DNA of 25,283 bases, taken from contig JBOHDE010000026.1 of the NCBI GenBank assembly GCA_050699035.1, forward strand, positions 1-25,283, read 5' to 3'. Source of the stretch: WHTB01 sp050699035. Lineage in GTDB: Bacteria; Actinomycetota; Actinomycetes; Propionibacteriales; Nocardioidaceae. The translations under genes and the position numbers were made by a program. The notes under the pieces were generated by a model, which saw only the letters and a program-made list of their open reading frames with translations, had not been told where the DNA came from and ran no database searches. Shown one piece after another: positions 1-7,277 of the stretch. Every line of letters starts with the position of its first letter. Position 1 is the first letter of the stretch.

Positions 1-539
1 AGGGGTACGAACACCGCCGACCGGTAGTAGCGCAGCTCCTCGATGCTCTCCCGGATGTCGGCCAGCGCGCGGTGGTTGCCACTCTTCTTCGGCGCCGCGA
101 AGTAGACCCGGGGGTACCAGCGACGTACCAGCTCCTTGACCGAAGAGACGTCGACGATCCGGTAGTGCAGCAGCTCGTCGATCTTGTGCATGTCGCGGGC
201 GAGGAACGCCCGGTCGGTGCCGACCGAGTTGCCGGCCAGCGGCGGCCGGACGCCATCGGGCACCTGCTCGGCGATGAACGCCATCAGCTGGTCCTCGGCG
301 TCCTCGAGCGTCGTGCCGGCGTCGAGCTCGTCGAGCAGCCCGGACTCGGTGTGCATTGTGCGGACGACGTCGCCCATCTGCTCGATCGCCGCGGCCGGCG
401 GCTTGACCACCACGTCCATTCCGTCGCCGAGTACGTTCAGCTCGGAGTCGGTGATGAGGGCGGCCACCTCGATCAGCGCGTCGGCCACCAGGTCGAGCCC
501 GGTCATCTCACAGTCGATCCACACGAGTCGGTCATTCAC
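1..539 (-). CDS. orn: Oligoribonuclease (partial, 3' end beyond window)
   Basis: Orn is the DEDD-family 3'-5' exoribonuclease that degrades 2-5 nt oligoribonucleotides, including pGpG, to mononucleotides in the cytosol. The predicted protein begins VNDRLVWIDCEMTGLD, which carries the first DEDD motif (D/E of WIDCEMTG). Further on it has the family segments GNSVGTDRAFLARDM and LHYRIVDVSSVKEL, then HRALADIRESIEELRYYR, which contains the last catalytic Asp. About 179 codons are present of the roughly 200 usual, so only the C-terminal tail is missing. The GTG at 539 is chosen because it aligns with the family N-terminus and lies 7 nt after a TAGGGT -10-like hexamer, which suggests a leaderless mRNA. 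No Shine-Dalgarno is seen. It is divergent from the candidate small RNA at 702-883. Confidence 0.95.
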   Translation of the reverse strand, partial: MNDRLVWIDCEMTGLDLVADALIEVAALITDSELNVLGDGMDVVVKPPAAAIEQMGDVVRTMHTESGLLDELDAGTTLEDAEDQLMAFIAEQVPDGVRPPLAGNSVGTDRAFLARDMHKIDELLHYRIVDVSSVKELVRRWYPRVYFAAPKKSGNHRALADIRESIEELRYYRSAVFVP

Positions 540-546
540 GAGAGCC

Positions 547-552
547 ACCCTA
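547..552 (-). promoter_or_regulatory. Putative -10 box of orn (leaderless)
   Basis: TAGGGT reads on the minus strand and ends 7 nt before the GTG start of orn, so transcription would begin at or next to the start codon. This matches the TANNNT-N7-start pattern of leaderless actinobacterial genes. No convincing -35 hexamer was found. Assignment is by pattern only. Confidence 0.5.
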
Positions 553-665
553 ACCTCGCCCCCGCCGCGACCACGCGCGGCCGTCGGGCGGCGCGCCCGA
601 GCAGACCGTGCACCGGCGTGCCGACGCGACACGCCGAGGGATCGAAGAAACTTTGCGCGGACCTC

Positions 666-695
666 TTGCGCGGACTTGACCGGCGGGCGTAGAAC
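666..695 (+). promoter_or_regulatory. Putative promoter of candidate small RNA
   Basis: A TTGCGC hexamer (666-671) and a TAGAAC hexamer (690-695) are separated by 18 bp, a workable SigA-type spacing. The decamer TTGCGCGGAC occurs twice here (653-662 and 666-675), 13 bp apart. A start near 702 would place the transcript directly ahead of the hairpins and terminator at 708-883. The promoter is inferred from sequence only. Confidence 0.35.
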
Positions 696-701
696 TACTC
701 C

Positions 702-883
702 CACGTTCCTCTTCGGAGGTTCGGGATCGAACCGCAAGGATCGTCCACACCAGTGAGTTTCGGCTCGCAGGGACACCGGTGACGAGGTGTCGGACAGTCG
801 GAGCAGTTCGTGAGATCGGAAGCGTCACCGACCGTTCACAAGCGAGGCCCCGCAAACTCATACTTTGCGGGGCCTCACCTTTT
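702..883 (+). ncRNA. Candidate structured small RNA of unknown class
   Basis: The interval between divergent orn and the convergent Rieske gene has no plausible ORF but is dense in RNA-like structure on the plus strand. A UUCG-capped hairpin (CCTC/GAGG, 708-719) overlaps a second perfect 6-bp hairpin (GGTTCG/CGAACC, 718-733), so the two exclude each other. A third stem pairs GACACC (772-777) with GGTGTC (786-791). An alternative pairing joins CGGTGAC (777-783) to GTCACCG (824-830). The stretch ends in a 13-bp intrinsic terminator followed by TTTT. A promoter-like pair lies just upstream. There is no plus-strand gene beyond the terminator, so it would be a free-standing RNA of about 180 nt. 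I do not recognise the family. Actinobacterial Ms1/6S-like RNAs are one comparison to make. Ends are approximate. Confidence 0.45.
844..883 (+). terminator. Intrinsic terminator
   Basis: A perfect 13-bp stem (844-856 with 864-876) has a 7-nt loop and is followed by ACC and TTTT (880-883). The T-run lies only on the plus side, so it terminates rightward transcription, presumably of the candidate small RNA. It also separates that unit from the convergent Rieske gene ending at 994. Confidence 0.85.
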
Positions 884-993
884 ATAACCGCCAGTCTGGT
901 GCCGGCGGCCCATGACACGCGTGAACAGTGAGCCAATTCTCAGGTCGTACGCCTGGTGCGGCGCGATTTGTGCGGACAAACCGGGCAGCGGGT

Positions 994-2208
994 CTACGTC
1001 AATGACACGTCGGTGACCGGCTGGCCGCGGTAGGCCCGGCCGACCAGCTGGACGAACTGATGCACGGCGTCTTCGTTGGGGGCGAGCGGCCCGGGTCGGT
1101 GGTGCGGCGAGCCGAGTCCCCGCTGCACCGACTCGCAGGCGGCCCAGTCCTGCCGGTTCGTGAGGTCCCAGAAGTCCACGGCGTACGCCGGATCGACCGG
1201 TGGGTCGGAGGCACGGAAGTACCAGGAGCACTCGACCCAGGTGCGATCCGGAGCCAGCGGCACCAGTCGATGCGCCATCACGTAGTCGGGATGGGCGGAG
1301 ATCAGCAGGTTCGGGAACAGGCCGACGTACTCGACCTTGCGCGGGTCGACGCCTGGGATCGCGGGCGCGTCCGATCGGCCGTCGATCGACATCGTCGCCA
1401 TCTCGTCGCGCAGGTCCATCGAGCCGCCGACCCAGGCGCCCGGCAGCCGGTAGTTGTCGCCCGAGGTCGGTGGCGACACCTGGCAGAGCTCGGGGTGGAT
1501 CAGCGGGCAGTGGTAGCACTCGTGGTAGTTCTCGGTGACGACCTTCCAGTTCGCGTGCACGGTGTACGTGTGCCGCGCGCGGAGGACGAGGTCGGCGGGG
1601 GAGTACGGCGCGACGATCGCGTCCAGCGCCGCCACGTGTGCGGCGAAGCCGGGCTCGGCGTGGTCGTCGACGCCGTGCGCCGCGTGCACGAAGACCCACC
1701 CGTGCCAGACGGCCAGCGGCAGCTCGACCAGCCGATGGTCGTCGGGATCGAACGCGGTGAGGTCACGGAACCCGGGCGCCGCGCGAAGCGACCCGTCGAG
1801 CTCGTAGGACCAGGCGTGGTACGGGCAGACGATCGACTGCCGGGTAGAGGTCTCGCCGTCCGACAGCAGCTCGTGGCCGCGGTGCCGACAGGTGTTGGCG
1901 TACGCACGTGGCTGCTCGTCGACGGCGCCCCAGGTCAAGAGGGCGGGGACGTCGCCGACGAGGAGCGCCCGCTGACGAACCCCGGTGCCCGACAGGTCGG
2001 CGAGTCGTCCCACGCAGGACCACGTGCCGGCGAAGATGTGCCGCTGTTCCCACGCCAGCACCGCCGCGCTGGTGTACGCCGACGCGGGCAGCATGGTCGA
2101 CCTGCCGAACGGCTGGAGTGCACGGTCCAGCAGGGCGGAGCCGTCACCCGCCGGGTCGAGCAGGGCGACGTCGAGCACGGCCCGGTCGGCGGTCCGCTCG
2201 GCCCTCAT
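994..2208 (-). CDS. Rieske non-heme iron oxygenase, alpha subunit
   Basis: This is a ring-hydroxylating-type oxygenase of 404 aa. The Rieske [2Fe-2S] ligands are C107-x-H109 (TCRHRGH) and C128-x2-H131 (VCPYHAW). The catalytic domain has N227-x2-E230-x2-H233-x4-H238 (ENYHECYHCPLIH), giving two mononuclear iron histidines. A C-terminal NRQDWAACE segment probably supplies the acidic ligand. The ENYHECYHC and QDW..CE signatures resemble the GbcA/stachydrine-demethylase group, which oxidises N-methyl groups of quaternary amines, more than classical aromatic dioxygenases, but the substrate is not determinable. No reductase gene is nearby. The ATG at 2208 is chosen for its GGAG six bases upstream. 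A TTG at 2235, overlapping the stop of the upstream small gene (TTGA), is the alternative. It is the last gene of the operon starting at 5424. Confidence 0.93.
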   Translation of the reverse strand: MRAERTADRAVLDVALLDPAGDGSALLDRALQPFGRSTMLPASAYTSAAVLAWEQRHIFAGTWSCVGRLADLSGTGVRQRALLVGDVPALLTWGAVDEQPRAYANTCRHRGHELLSDGETSTRQSIVCPYHAWSYELDGSLRAAPGFRDLTAFDPDDHRLVELPLAVWHGWVFVHAAHGVDDHAEPGFAAHVAALDAIVAPYSPADLVLRARHTYTVHANWKVVTENYHECYHCPLIHPELCQVSPPTSGDNYRLPGAWVGGSMDLRDEMATMSIDGRSDAPAIPGVDPRKVEYVGLFPNLLISAHPDYVMAHRLVPLAPDRTWVECSWYFRASDPPVDPAYAVDFWDLTNRQDWAACESVQRGLGSPHHRPGPLAPNEDAVHQFVQLVGRAYRGQPVTDVSLT

Positions 2209-2231
2209 CGACGGCTCCGTCTGCGCACGGC

Positions 2232-2465
2232 TCAATGTACTGCGAGCGACGGTCGGCCCATCGAACGCGCCACCGAGACCCGGTGATGACCGTCGACGAC
2301 GAAGTACAGCTCGCCGAGCTGGACCAGGTCGACCGGCTGGGGCTCGAGCCCGGCGCGGACCTCGCTGGTGACCCGACGCCAGCGGTCCTGCAGTCCTCGG
2401 TTGACCAGCCGGAAGTCCTGGTCGAAGTCACCCGGCCGGCTTATCGAACCGACCACGCTGCTCAT
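2232..2465 (-). CDS. Small ParB/sulfiredoxin-fold-like protein
   Basis: A 77-codon ORF starts at an ATG that overlaps the stop of the upstream heptad-repeat gene (ATGA). Its centre reads VGSISRPGDFDQDFR and then YFVVDGHHRVSVARSMG. This is the signature of small actinobacterial ParB-N-like proteins, where DGHHR is the conserved nucleotide-binding loop. Those relatives are usually longer. Here the protein begins just before the conserved segment and stops about eleven residues after DGHHRVSVA. It may therefore be a minimal form or a truncated remnant held in frame by overlaps on both sides. Its role in the operon is unknown. The homology is read by eye from motif similarity. Confidence 0.6.
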   Translation of the reverse strand: MSSVVGSISRPGDFDQDFRLVNRGLQDRWRRVTSEVRAGLEPQPVDLVQLGELYFVVDGHHRVSVARSMGRPSLAVH

Positions 2466-4846
2466 CGACCCCGATGGGACCCACTGGTTCGGGCCGGAGC
2501 AGTCCGCCGGCGACCGAGCCCGGCCAGCGCCGCGGCGAGGGCGAACACCACCAACGCGAGCAGTCCGCGCGAGAGGCTGAGCGCTCCCTCGGGGTCGGCA
2601 CCGGCCAGCTCGAAGGTGAAGGCCGACGATCCGAGGGCGGAGTCGGGGGCTCCGATCGGCATCGAGTTGTTGCGGCCGATCTGCGCGGTCTCCTGCAGCA
2701 TGGCCTGCCTCACGGCGGCGCCCTCGACCTGTCCGACGGCCCGCTGCCGCAGGTTCACGATGCGCTGCTCGTCCAGCTGCTCGCTGCCACGGAGCAGCTT
2801 GCCGGACTTGTTGGCGGCACTCTGCAGCCCACTGAGCATCGTGGAGCCGTCGCCGTCAAGCTGGTCGAGCCGGGCCGCGAGCCGGTCGCTGTGCGCAGCC
2901 GACTCCCCGGCTCCGTCGGCGAGCCGCTCTGATCCCCGGGCGGCGTCGCCGAGGTCGGCGGCCAGGTCCTCGGCCTCCTCGCCCGCCGAGTCGACACCGG
3001 TGGCCAGGTCGACGGCGTCCTCGGCGGCCGTCTGGACACCCGGGACGAGGTTGCCCAGACCAGCGACAGCGTCGTCGAGGCTGGTGACGAGACCGTCGAT
3101 GCCTTGCGCGACGCCGCAGGATCCGGAGCCGCAACCGGGGGTAGACAGCCCGGCCTTCAGGTCGGTCACCGCCGAGCGCAGCTGGTCGGACTGGTCGCCG
3201 ACCGTGTGCATCGAACCGGCGAGCTTGGTCAGCCCGTTCTCGAGGTCTGCCGTGCTCGACTCGGCGGACTCCAGCGGGCTGGCCAGGTCGTCGACGCCCG
3301 TCTCGGCGTCCCGCACCGCATTGCGCAGGATGTCGAGCGCTGATGCGCAGGACTCCGCCGTACACGCGTCGCGAACAGCCCCCTGGGCGTCGTTGAGCTC
3401 GTCGAGGTGCTCGTCCCGCAGGGACTGGGCGCCCGACTGTGCGTCGGCGAGTGCGCCCTGGAGGTCGTCGACCGACCCCTTCAGGGCGTCGGCACGGGCA
3501 CCGGCGTCGCCGGCGGTGGACTCCAGCCGCGCGATGTCGCCGAGGATGGTCCCGGGGCGCTCTGGCGAGCCGAGGTCACCGAGCAGCTGCTCCACCTGCC
3601 CGGACAAAGCCCGAGCCCCGGCGGCGACCGCTGGCAGTCCGGAGTCCTGGGCGGTCAGCTTGGTCAGCCCGCGCCGGATCTGCTGGAGCCCGGACACCAG
3701 GTCGGCGCTGCCGCGGACCAGCTCGCCGGACTTGGTGTCGAACCCCGCCGACAGCTGCTCGCTCCCGTCGGTGAGCCGCTGGAGCCCGCCGGCGAGGTCG
3801 CCGCTGCCGCCGGCCAGGCCGTCCAGGCCCTCGGAGAGGTCGCGGCCTCCGTTGTTGGCGCGGCTGATGCCGTTCTTGATCTTGCGTGCCCCTGGCTGTG
3901 CCTTGGCGGCCAGGCCCTGATCGAGCTGCTCCGCACCCTCGTAGAGCTGCGTGAGCCCGGTCAGCAGATCTCCCGCGCCATCGCTCAGGGCGATCAGGTT
4001 GCTGTCGATGAAGCCGGCTCCTTCGACCATCGACGAGGACGAGCTGGCGGCCTGGTACGCCCCGGCGCTGGACGACGAGCTGGGGGCGGACGGCGGGACG
4101 ACCGGGACGATCGAGACGGTTGCGGGTGGCACGACGGCGTTGTGCACGGTCGCGGTGTAGCCGAACTCCTGGACCCGGCTGCCAATCGGCTCGAACAAGG
4201 TCAGGGTGAAGGACAGCGACTCCTTCCCGGTGCCGTCCCCGGCGAGGACGCCACCGTCAGAGCTCACCGCGGTGAACTGCTCCGGCAGGGTGGTGCGCAG
4301 GGATCCGACGTACGGTGCGGAGACCTGCAGCTTGGTGGAGACCTTCGTGCCCTTGCCGTTGCGGTAGTGCACCGGCCGCTGCACGAGATGCTTGTTCTCG
4401 ACCCGGAACCGCACGTCCAGCTGGCCGCTCCGACCGACGATGTCGCCGGGTCGTACGGGCTCGCCGTCCAGGTGGTAGGTCGGGGTGACCTCCACCGGGA
4501 GGTCACGGTCGTACCTGCTGACGAAACGCTGCTGCAGCCCACCCTCCACGTTGAGCTCACTCACCGCGACGTCGCCCTCGACGGAGGGCGTTCCGAAGCC
4601 GCTGATCTTGCGGAAGCCCTCCGACGCGACGGGGTTGTGCACCTCGATGCTGCCGTTGCCCTGCACGGTGAGCTGTTCGAAGATGCGTGCACCGTCGACC
4701 TTGCCTGAGCTGCTCAGGGCGACCCGGACCGTTTCGGTGTTGGACACCACCGGCGCGTCGTCGGTGGCGGTCGCCGGCGCGGCGAGCGCGACGCTGAACA
4801 GCCCACCGGTCCCGAGCGCGATCGCGCGGCGCATCTTGGCCTTCAC
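2462..4846 (-). CDS. Secreted, membrane-anchored xxxLxxG heptad-repeat protein
   Basis: A 794-aa predicted surface protein. It begins with a signal peptide: positive VKAKMRR, a hydrophobic core and an ATA cleavage site near residue 27. Next comes a soluble domain of about 200 residues (TVQGNGSIEVHNP, PVEVTPTYHLDGEP), then a Ser-rich linker. A long central region carries many LxxGxxxLxxG heptads such as LDGLAGGSGDLAGGLQRL, as in TIGR03057 proteins and the stalk of YhgE/Pip proteins. These are thought to form extended helical rods. Two cysteine pairs occur (CTAESC, CGSGSC). A single C-terminal TM (LLALVVFALAAALAGL) is followed by an Arg-rich tail, which anchors it outside the membrane. The GTG at 4846 has AGGAG six bases upstream and overlaps the previous stop (GTGA). 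Function is unknown. An envelope or transport-complex role is a guess. Confidence 0.85.
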   Translation of the reverse strand: MKAKMRRAIALGTGGLFSVALAAPATATDDAPVVSNTETVRVALSSSGKVDGARIFEQLTVQGNGSIEVHNPVASEGFRKISGFGTPSVEGDVAVSELNVEGGLQQRFVSRYDRDLPVEVTPTYHLDGEPVRPGDIVGRSGQLDVRFRVENKHLVQRPVHYRNGKGTKVSTKLQVSAPYVGSLRTTLPEQFTAVSSDGGVLAGDGTGKESLSFTLTLFEPIGSRVQEFGYTATVHNAVVPPATVSIVPVVPPSAPSSSSSAGAYQAASSSSSMVEGAGFIDSNLIALSDGAGDLLTGLTQLYEGAEQLDQGLAAKAQPGARKIKNGISRANNGGRDLSEGLDGLAGGSGDLAGGLQRLTDGSEQLSAGFDTKSGELVRGSADLVSGLQQIRRGLTKLTAQDSGLPAVAAGARALSGQVEQLLGDLGSPERPGTILGDIARLESTAGDAGARADALKGSVDDLQGALADAQSGAQSLRDEHLDELNDAQGAVRDACTAESCASALDILRNAVRDAETGVDDLASPLESAESSTADLENGLTKLAGSMHTVGDQSDQLRSAVTDLKAGLSTPGCGSGSCGVAQGIDGLVTSLDDAVAGLGNLVPGVQTAAEDAVDLATGVDSAGEEAEDLAADLGDAARGSERLADGAGESAAHSDRLAARLDQLDGDGSTMLSGLQSAANKSGKLLRGSEQLDEQRIVNLRQRAVGQVEGAAVRQAMLQETAQIGRNNSMPIGAPDSALGSSAFTFELAGADPEGALSLSRGLLALVVFALAAALAGLGRRRTAPARTSGSHRGR

Positions 4847-5424
4847 TGTGCTCTCCTGGACTTGTAGGTGGAAAGGATCTCGTCCCAGGTGGGAGCCGGC
4901 GCGTGGTAGGCGACCGGACCCGGGTCGATGCGTTTGAACCGGGAGCCGACCACGACGGCGGCGAGGTAGCCCAGCGCCGCGGCCAGGCCGGCGGTGCTGA
5001 CCGCGGCCAGGGAGTCGGCCATGAAGCTGCTGGTGGCCGGGTCGAAGGTGTGCTCGAACGTTCCAGCCATCGCGGCGATGCCGAGCAGGCCGGCCCACAG
5101 CGGGACCCGGTCACTGGTCGCAACGGCGACGAGCACGCAGATCACCACGGCTCCGCCGGCCGCCATCGCGCTCCCGGTCGGCGCGTCCGGCAACACCGCG
5201 GCCCGCAGTCCGTAGCTGACCCAGGCGGCGCCGAGCCCGGTGCCGAAGCCGGCCAGCTGCCAGCGCGGTTCCTTGCTCGGCATCAGCCCGAGCACCGCAC
5301 CGAGTACGCCGCCGATCAGGACCACCTGGTCGACGCCGAGCCCGAAGGCGGCGTCGAACGCGACAGCGCAGACAAAGGCAAGCGCCAGCCCAGTGCCGGC
5401 GAGGAGAGTGGGACGCGTGTGCAC
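4843..5424 (-). CDS. Polytopic membrane protein of unknown function
   Basis: A 193-aa protein with about six hydrophobic helices (for example LLAGTGLALAFVCAVAFDAAFG, VVLIGGVLGAVLGL, AAGGAVVICVLVAVAT and AAALGYLAAVVVG). A short C-terminal cytosolic tail (FKRIDPGPVAYHAPAPTWDEIL) follows. I recognise no family. The GTG at 5424 has GGAGG six bases upstream and is the first gene of its operon. Its TGA is embedded in the GTGA start of the heptad-repeat protein gene, so the two products are probably made together and may form a complex, with this protein as membrane partner. It is divergent from the membrane-protein gene at 5759. Confidence 0.8.
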   Translation of the reverse strand: MHTRPTLLAGTGLALAFVCAVAFDAAFGLGVDQVVLIGGVLGAVLGLMPSKEPRWQLAGFGTGLGAAWVSYGLRAAVLPDAPTGSAMAAGGAVVICVLVAVATSDRVPLWAGLLGIAAMAGTFEHTFDPATSSFMADSLAAVSTAGLAAALGYLAAVVVGSRFKRIDPGPVAYHAPAPTWDEILSTYKSRRAQ

Positions 5425-5758
5425 GCGGGTCCTCCGGCCAGAGAAGTACGAACACGGATCGAAGCCAAAGGCTAACTAGTTGTGACGAAAGGTAAAGTCC
5501 CCGATTGCAATGTGAGACTGAAAGACTACGCTCCGGCGTAATCGAGGTCGTTATCTACCCGCGAATCGGTACATATAGCTCTTGAGTGGCGAACGTCGAC
5601 TTTCCGCGCGTCGTGGTACGGGGCCTCGGATGACTGCTCTCGGCCTCATGCCATGGGTGGACGACGGCGCAGGTCGGGTGCCCGCTTCCCGGTGTGTCGA
5701 CGAGGCCAGTCGACGCCACCGGGCTCAAGATCGATGCAGTGCATCCACCGGAGGCGTT
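5425..5758. promoter_or_regulatory. Divergent intergenic region, 334 bp
   Basis: This region separates the two divergent membrane-protein units and must hold both promoters. Between about 5470 and 5580 it is clearly more A/T-rich than its neighbours. It contains a small perfect inverted repeat, TACGC/GCGTA around TCCG (5527-5540), which could be an operator. A second one, GATGCA/TGCATC around a single G (5733-5745), lies just ahead of the GGAGG ribosome site of the plus-strand gene. No convincing -35/-10 pair could be fixed. Confidence 0.4.
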
Positions 5759-6271
5759 GTGACCACCCAGCAGCCCGGTGACGTACCCGAGGGGTATCCG
5801 TCGCTGGAGGTGATCAGCCGTGAGCTCGAGCTGCAGCGCGCTGAGCAGGAGCGCAGGAGCACGGGCTTCGATACCAAGGCGGGACTGCTCCTGGGGTTCG
5901 GTGGTGTGCTGGTCGGTCTCTCGCCGGAGACGCCCAACGTGCTGCAGATCGGCGGCCAGGTGTTCGCCGTCGCGGCCGCGATCGCAGCGGTCTGGGCGAT
6001 CTTCCCGCGGGTGTCCGGCGCGGTGAGCCCGCGCGGACTGCGGGAGGGCTACCTGACCACCCCCACGGAGACGACGCAGCTGAGACTCCTGGACACCCGG
6101 ATCGTGCTGTACGAGCAGGACAACGACCGAATGGCAGAGAAGGTCTTTCGGCTGAGAGTGGCGCTCTGCCTGCTGCTGGTGGCGGTCCTCTTGTTGCTGA
6201 TCGGGTCTATGGTGGAAGCTGCAACCGAGGGAGGCAACGATGGCAGCCGCAGCGCGTCCGCGCCCCGCTGA
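5759..6271 (+). CDS. Small three-helix membrane protein
   Basis: A 170-aa protein of no recognised named family. Residues 1-38 are hydrophilic and helical (LEVISRELELQRAEQERRSTG). They are followed by DTKAGLLLGFGGVLVGL (TM1, about 40-54), a second TM at about 64-83 and a soluble loop with charged helix (LLDTRIVLYEQDNDRMAEK). A third TM lies at about 134-152 (ALCLLLVAVLLLLIGSM). The layout, with a DTKA motif leading into the first TM pair, is reminiscent of DUF5706/PycTM and SLATT-type membrane effectors. No cyclase or other partner gene is adjacent, so that remains a weak analogy. The GTG at 5759 follows GGAGG by 4 nt. The 3' end overlaps the next small ORF by 32 nt. Confidence 0.75.
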   Translation: MTTQQPGDVPEGYPSLEVISRELELQRAEQERRSTGFDTKAGLLLGFGGVLVGLSPETPNVLQIGGQVFAVAAAIAAVWAIFPRVSGAVSPRGLREGYLTTPTETTQLRLLDTRIVLYEQDNDRMAEKVFRLRVALCLLLVAVLLLLIGSMVEAATEGGNDGSRSASAPR

Positions 6272-6401
6272 TCCCCCCTCGCCGCCGTTCCAGCCGGACC
6301 CGGACATCATGGGCAACGTCGAGGGCAACGAGAAGCTGCTGAGCGAAGACCAGGCCGTCGCAGAGCGGTGGCTGAACGGCTCTACGGACACCCGCGCGTA
6401 G
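6240..6401 (+). CDS. Small hypothetical protein (53 aa)
   Basis: An ATG at 6240, with GGAGG five bases upstream, opens a 53-codon frame inside the 3' end of the preceding membrane-protein gene in a different frame. The product is Pro/Ala-rich at first (MAAAARPRPADPPSPPFQPD) and then becomes a charged helix (MGNVEGNEKLLSEDQAVAERWLNG). It has no TM or signal peptide. The good ribosome site and tight overlap argue that it is translated and coupled to the membrane protein. No family is recognised. Confidence 0.6.
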   Translation: MAAAARPRPADPPSPPFQPDPDIMGNVEGNEKLLSEDQAVAERWLNGSTDTRA

Positions 6402-6435
6402 ACGACTGGTCGGGGAGCGGCGCCGGCCAGCCAAC

Positions 6436-7200
6436 GTGGACCGCGTCATGTTGGTGGTCGTGGAGCAGGACGTTGTTGACGAGGTACGGCTGGCGCGCGC
6501 ACGGTCAAACCGCTGGTGGGTGACCGGCCGACGAAGAGTCGTGTCGATTCGGCGTGCCGGCGAGTTCGTGCAGGACGTCGGGTTCGCGCTGTTGTTCCCG
6601 GCGCCTCGCATCGCCTTGCCGTCGCTGTGGGAAGCCGTCGCCGGCGACGCCGCCGAACCGTTCGCGGACGGCATGGGCCACAACGAGCAGCGGGTGTGGG
6701 CTTGGAAGGACGAGCTGCCGAGGCTGCGGGTGGCATGGTACGGACGCTTCGTCGCCGGCCGCGGTTCGTTCGTGTCACCCGCCTTGCTGGCGGCCCTGTA
6801 CCCGGGCGACGGGACGATCACCGACCACGAGGATCTCGAGCTGTCACCGGCGGCGCACCGGATCGCCGACCTGCTCGCGGGTGGACCGCTCACCAGCGCG
6901 GAGCTGCGCATCGAGGTGGGGGACCGCCGCCGTTACGAGCGGGCGATCGGGGAGCTGCAGCGTCGTCTGCTGGTGACCGGAGCCGGGGTTCACGACAGCG
7001 GCCGCGGCTGGCCCGCCACGCTCCTGGACCTCAGCTGTCGTCGGTTCGACGTCGGCGGCGGACCCGATCACGGCCTGGCGGCGCAGCGCTTCGCGGACAC
7101 GATGGTACGGGCCAGCGCGCAGGACTTGGCGAGGGCGTTCGGCTGGTCACGAGCAGAAGCGGAATCGCACCTTGGCCGCCTCGACCGGCCGCCGGACTGA
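6436..7200 (+). CDS. AlkZ-related winged-helix protein
   Basis: The product (254 aa from this GTG) resembles the short AlkZ-related proteins of the YcaQ/AlkZ (HTH_42, PF06224) group, whose founders are DNA glycosylases that unhook interstrand crosslinks. Supporting segments are AGEFVQDVGFALLFP, LPSLWEAVAG, VWAWKDELP, AWYGRFVAGRGSFVSP and a C-terminal winged-helix-like part (AHRIADLLAGGPLTSAELR). The QxQ catalytic motif of AlkZ is not visible, so glycosylase activity is doubtful. The start is uncertain: GTG 6436 and ATG 6448 are both possible and neither has a strong ribosome site. It lies 34 bp after the small ORF on the same strand and converges with the oxidoreductase at 7278. Confidence 0.75.
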   Translation: MDRVMLVVVEQDVVDEVRLARARSNRWWVTGRRRVVSIRRAGEFVQDVGFALLFPAPRIALPSLWEAVAGDAAEPFADGMGHNEQRVWAWKDELPRLRVAWYGRFVAGRGSFVSPALLAALYPGDGTITDHEDLELSPAAHRIADLLAGGPLTSAELRIEVGDRRRYERAIGELQRRLLVTGAGVHDSGRGWPATLLDLSCRRFDVGGGPDHGLAAQRFADTMVRASAQDLARAFGWSRAEAESHLGRLDRPPD

Positions 7201-7277
7201 GGTACGTGGTACGCACCGGCGCTGCTCCACGAACGGTCGAGTCCGGCCTGCCGGGCACGTCCTTGTGGTGGCCGCTG

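Noticed and set aside
702..883. ydaO (c-di-AMP) or another known riboswitch.
   Set aside because: The conserved cores of such classes are not seen, and no plus-strand gene lies downstream to be regulated.
1908..3920. Long plus-strand open frame (670 codons).
   Set aside because: It lies opposite the Rieske and heptad-repeat genes, with Ser/Arg/Pro-rich low-complexity composition typical of an antisense shadow in G/C-rich DNA.
4847..5098. Upstream extension of the heptad-repeat protein frame (start at 5098).
   Set aside because: It runs antiparallel in frame space through the well-supported 193-aa membrane protein. The signal peptide and ribosome site place the true start at 4846.
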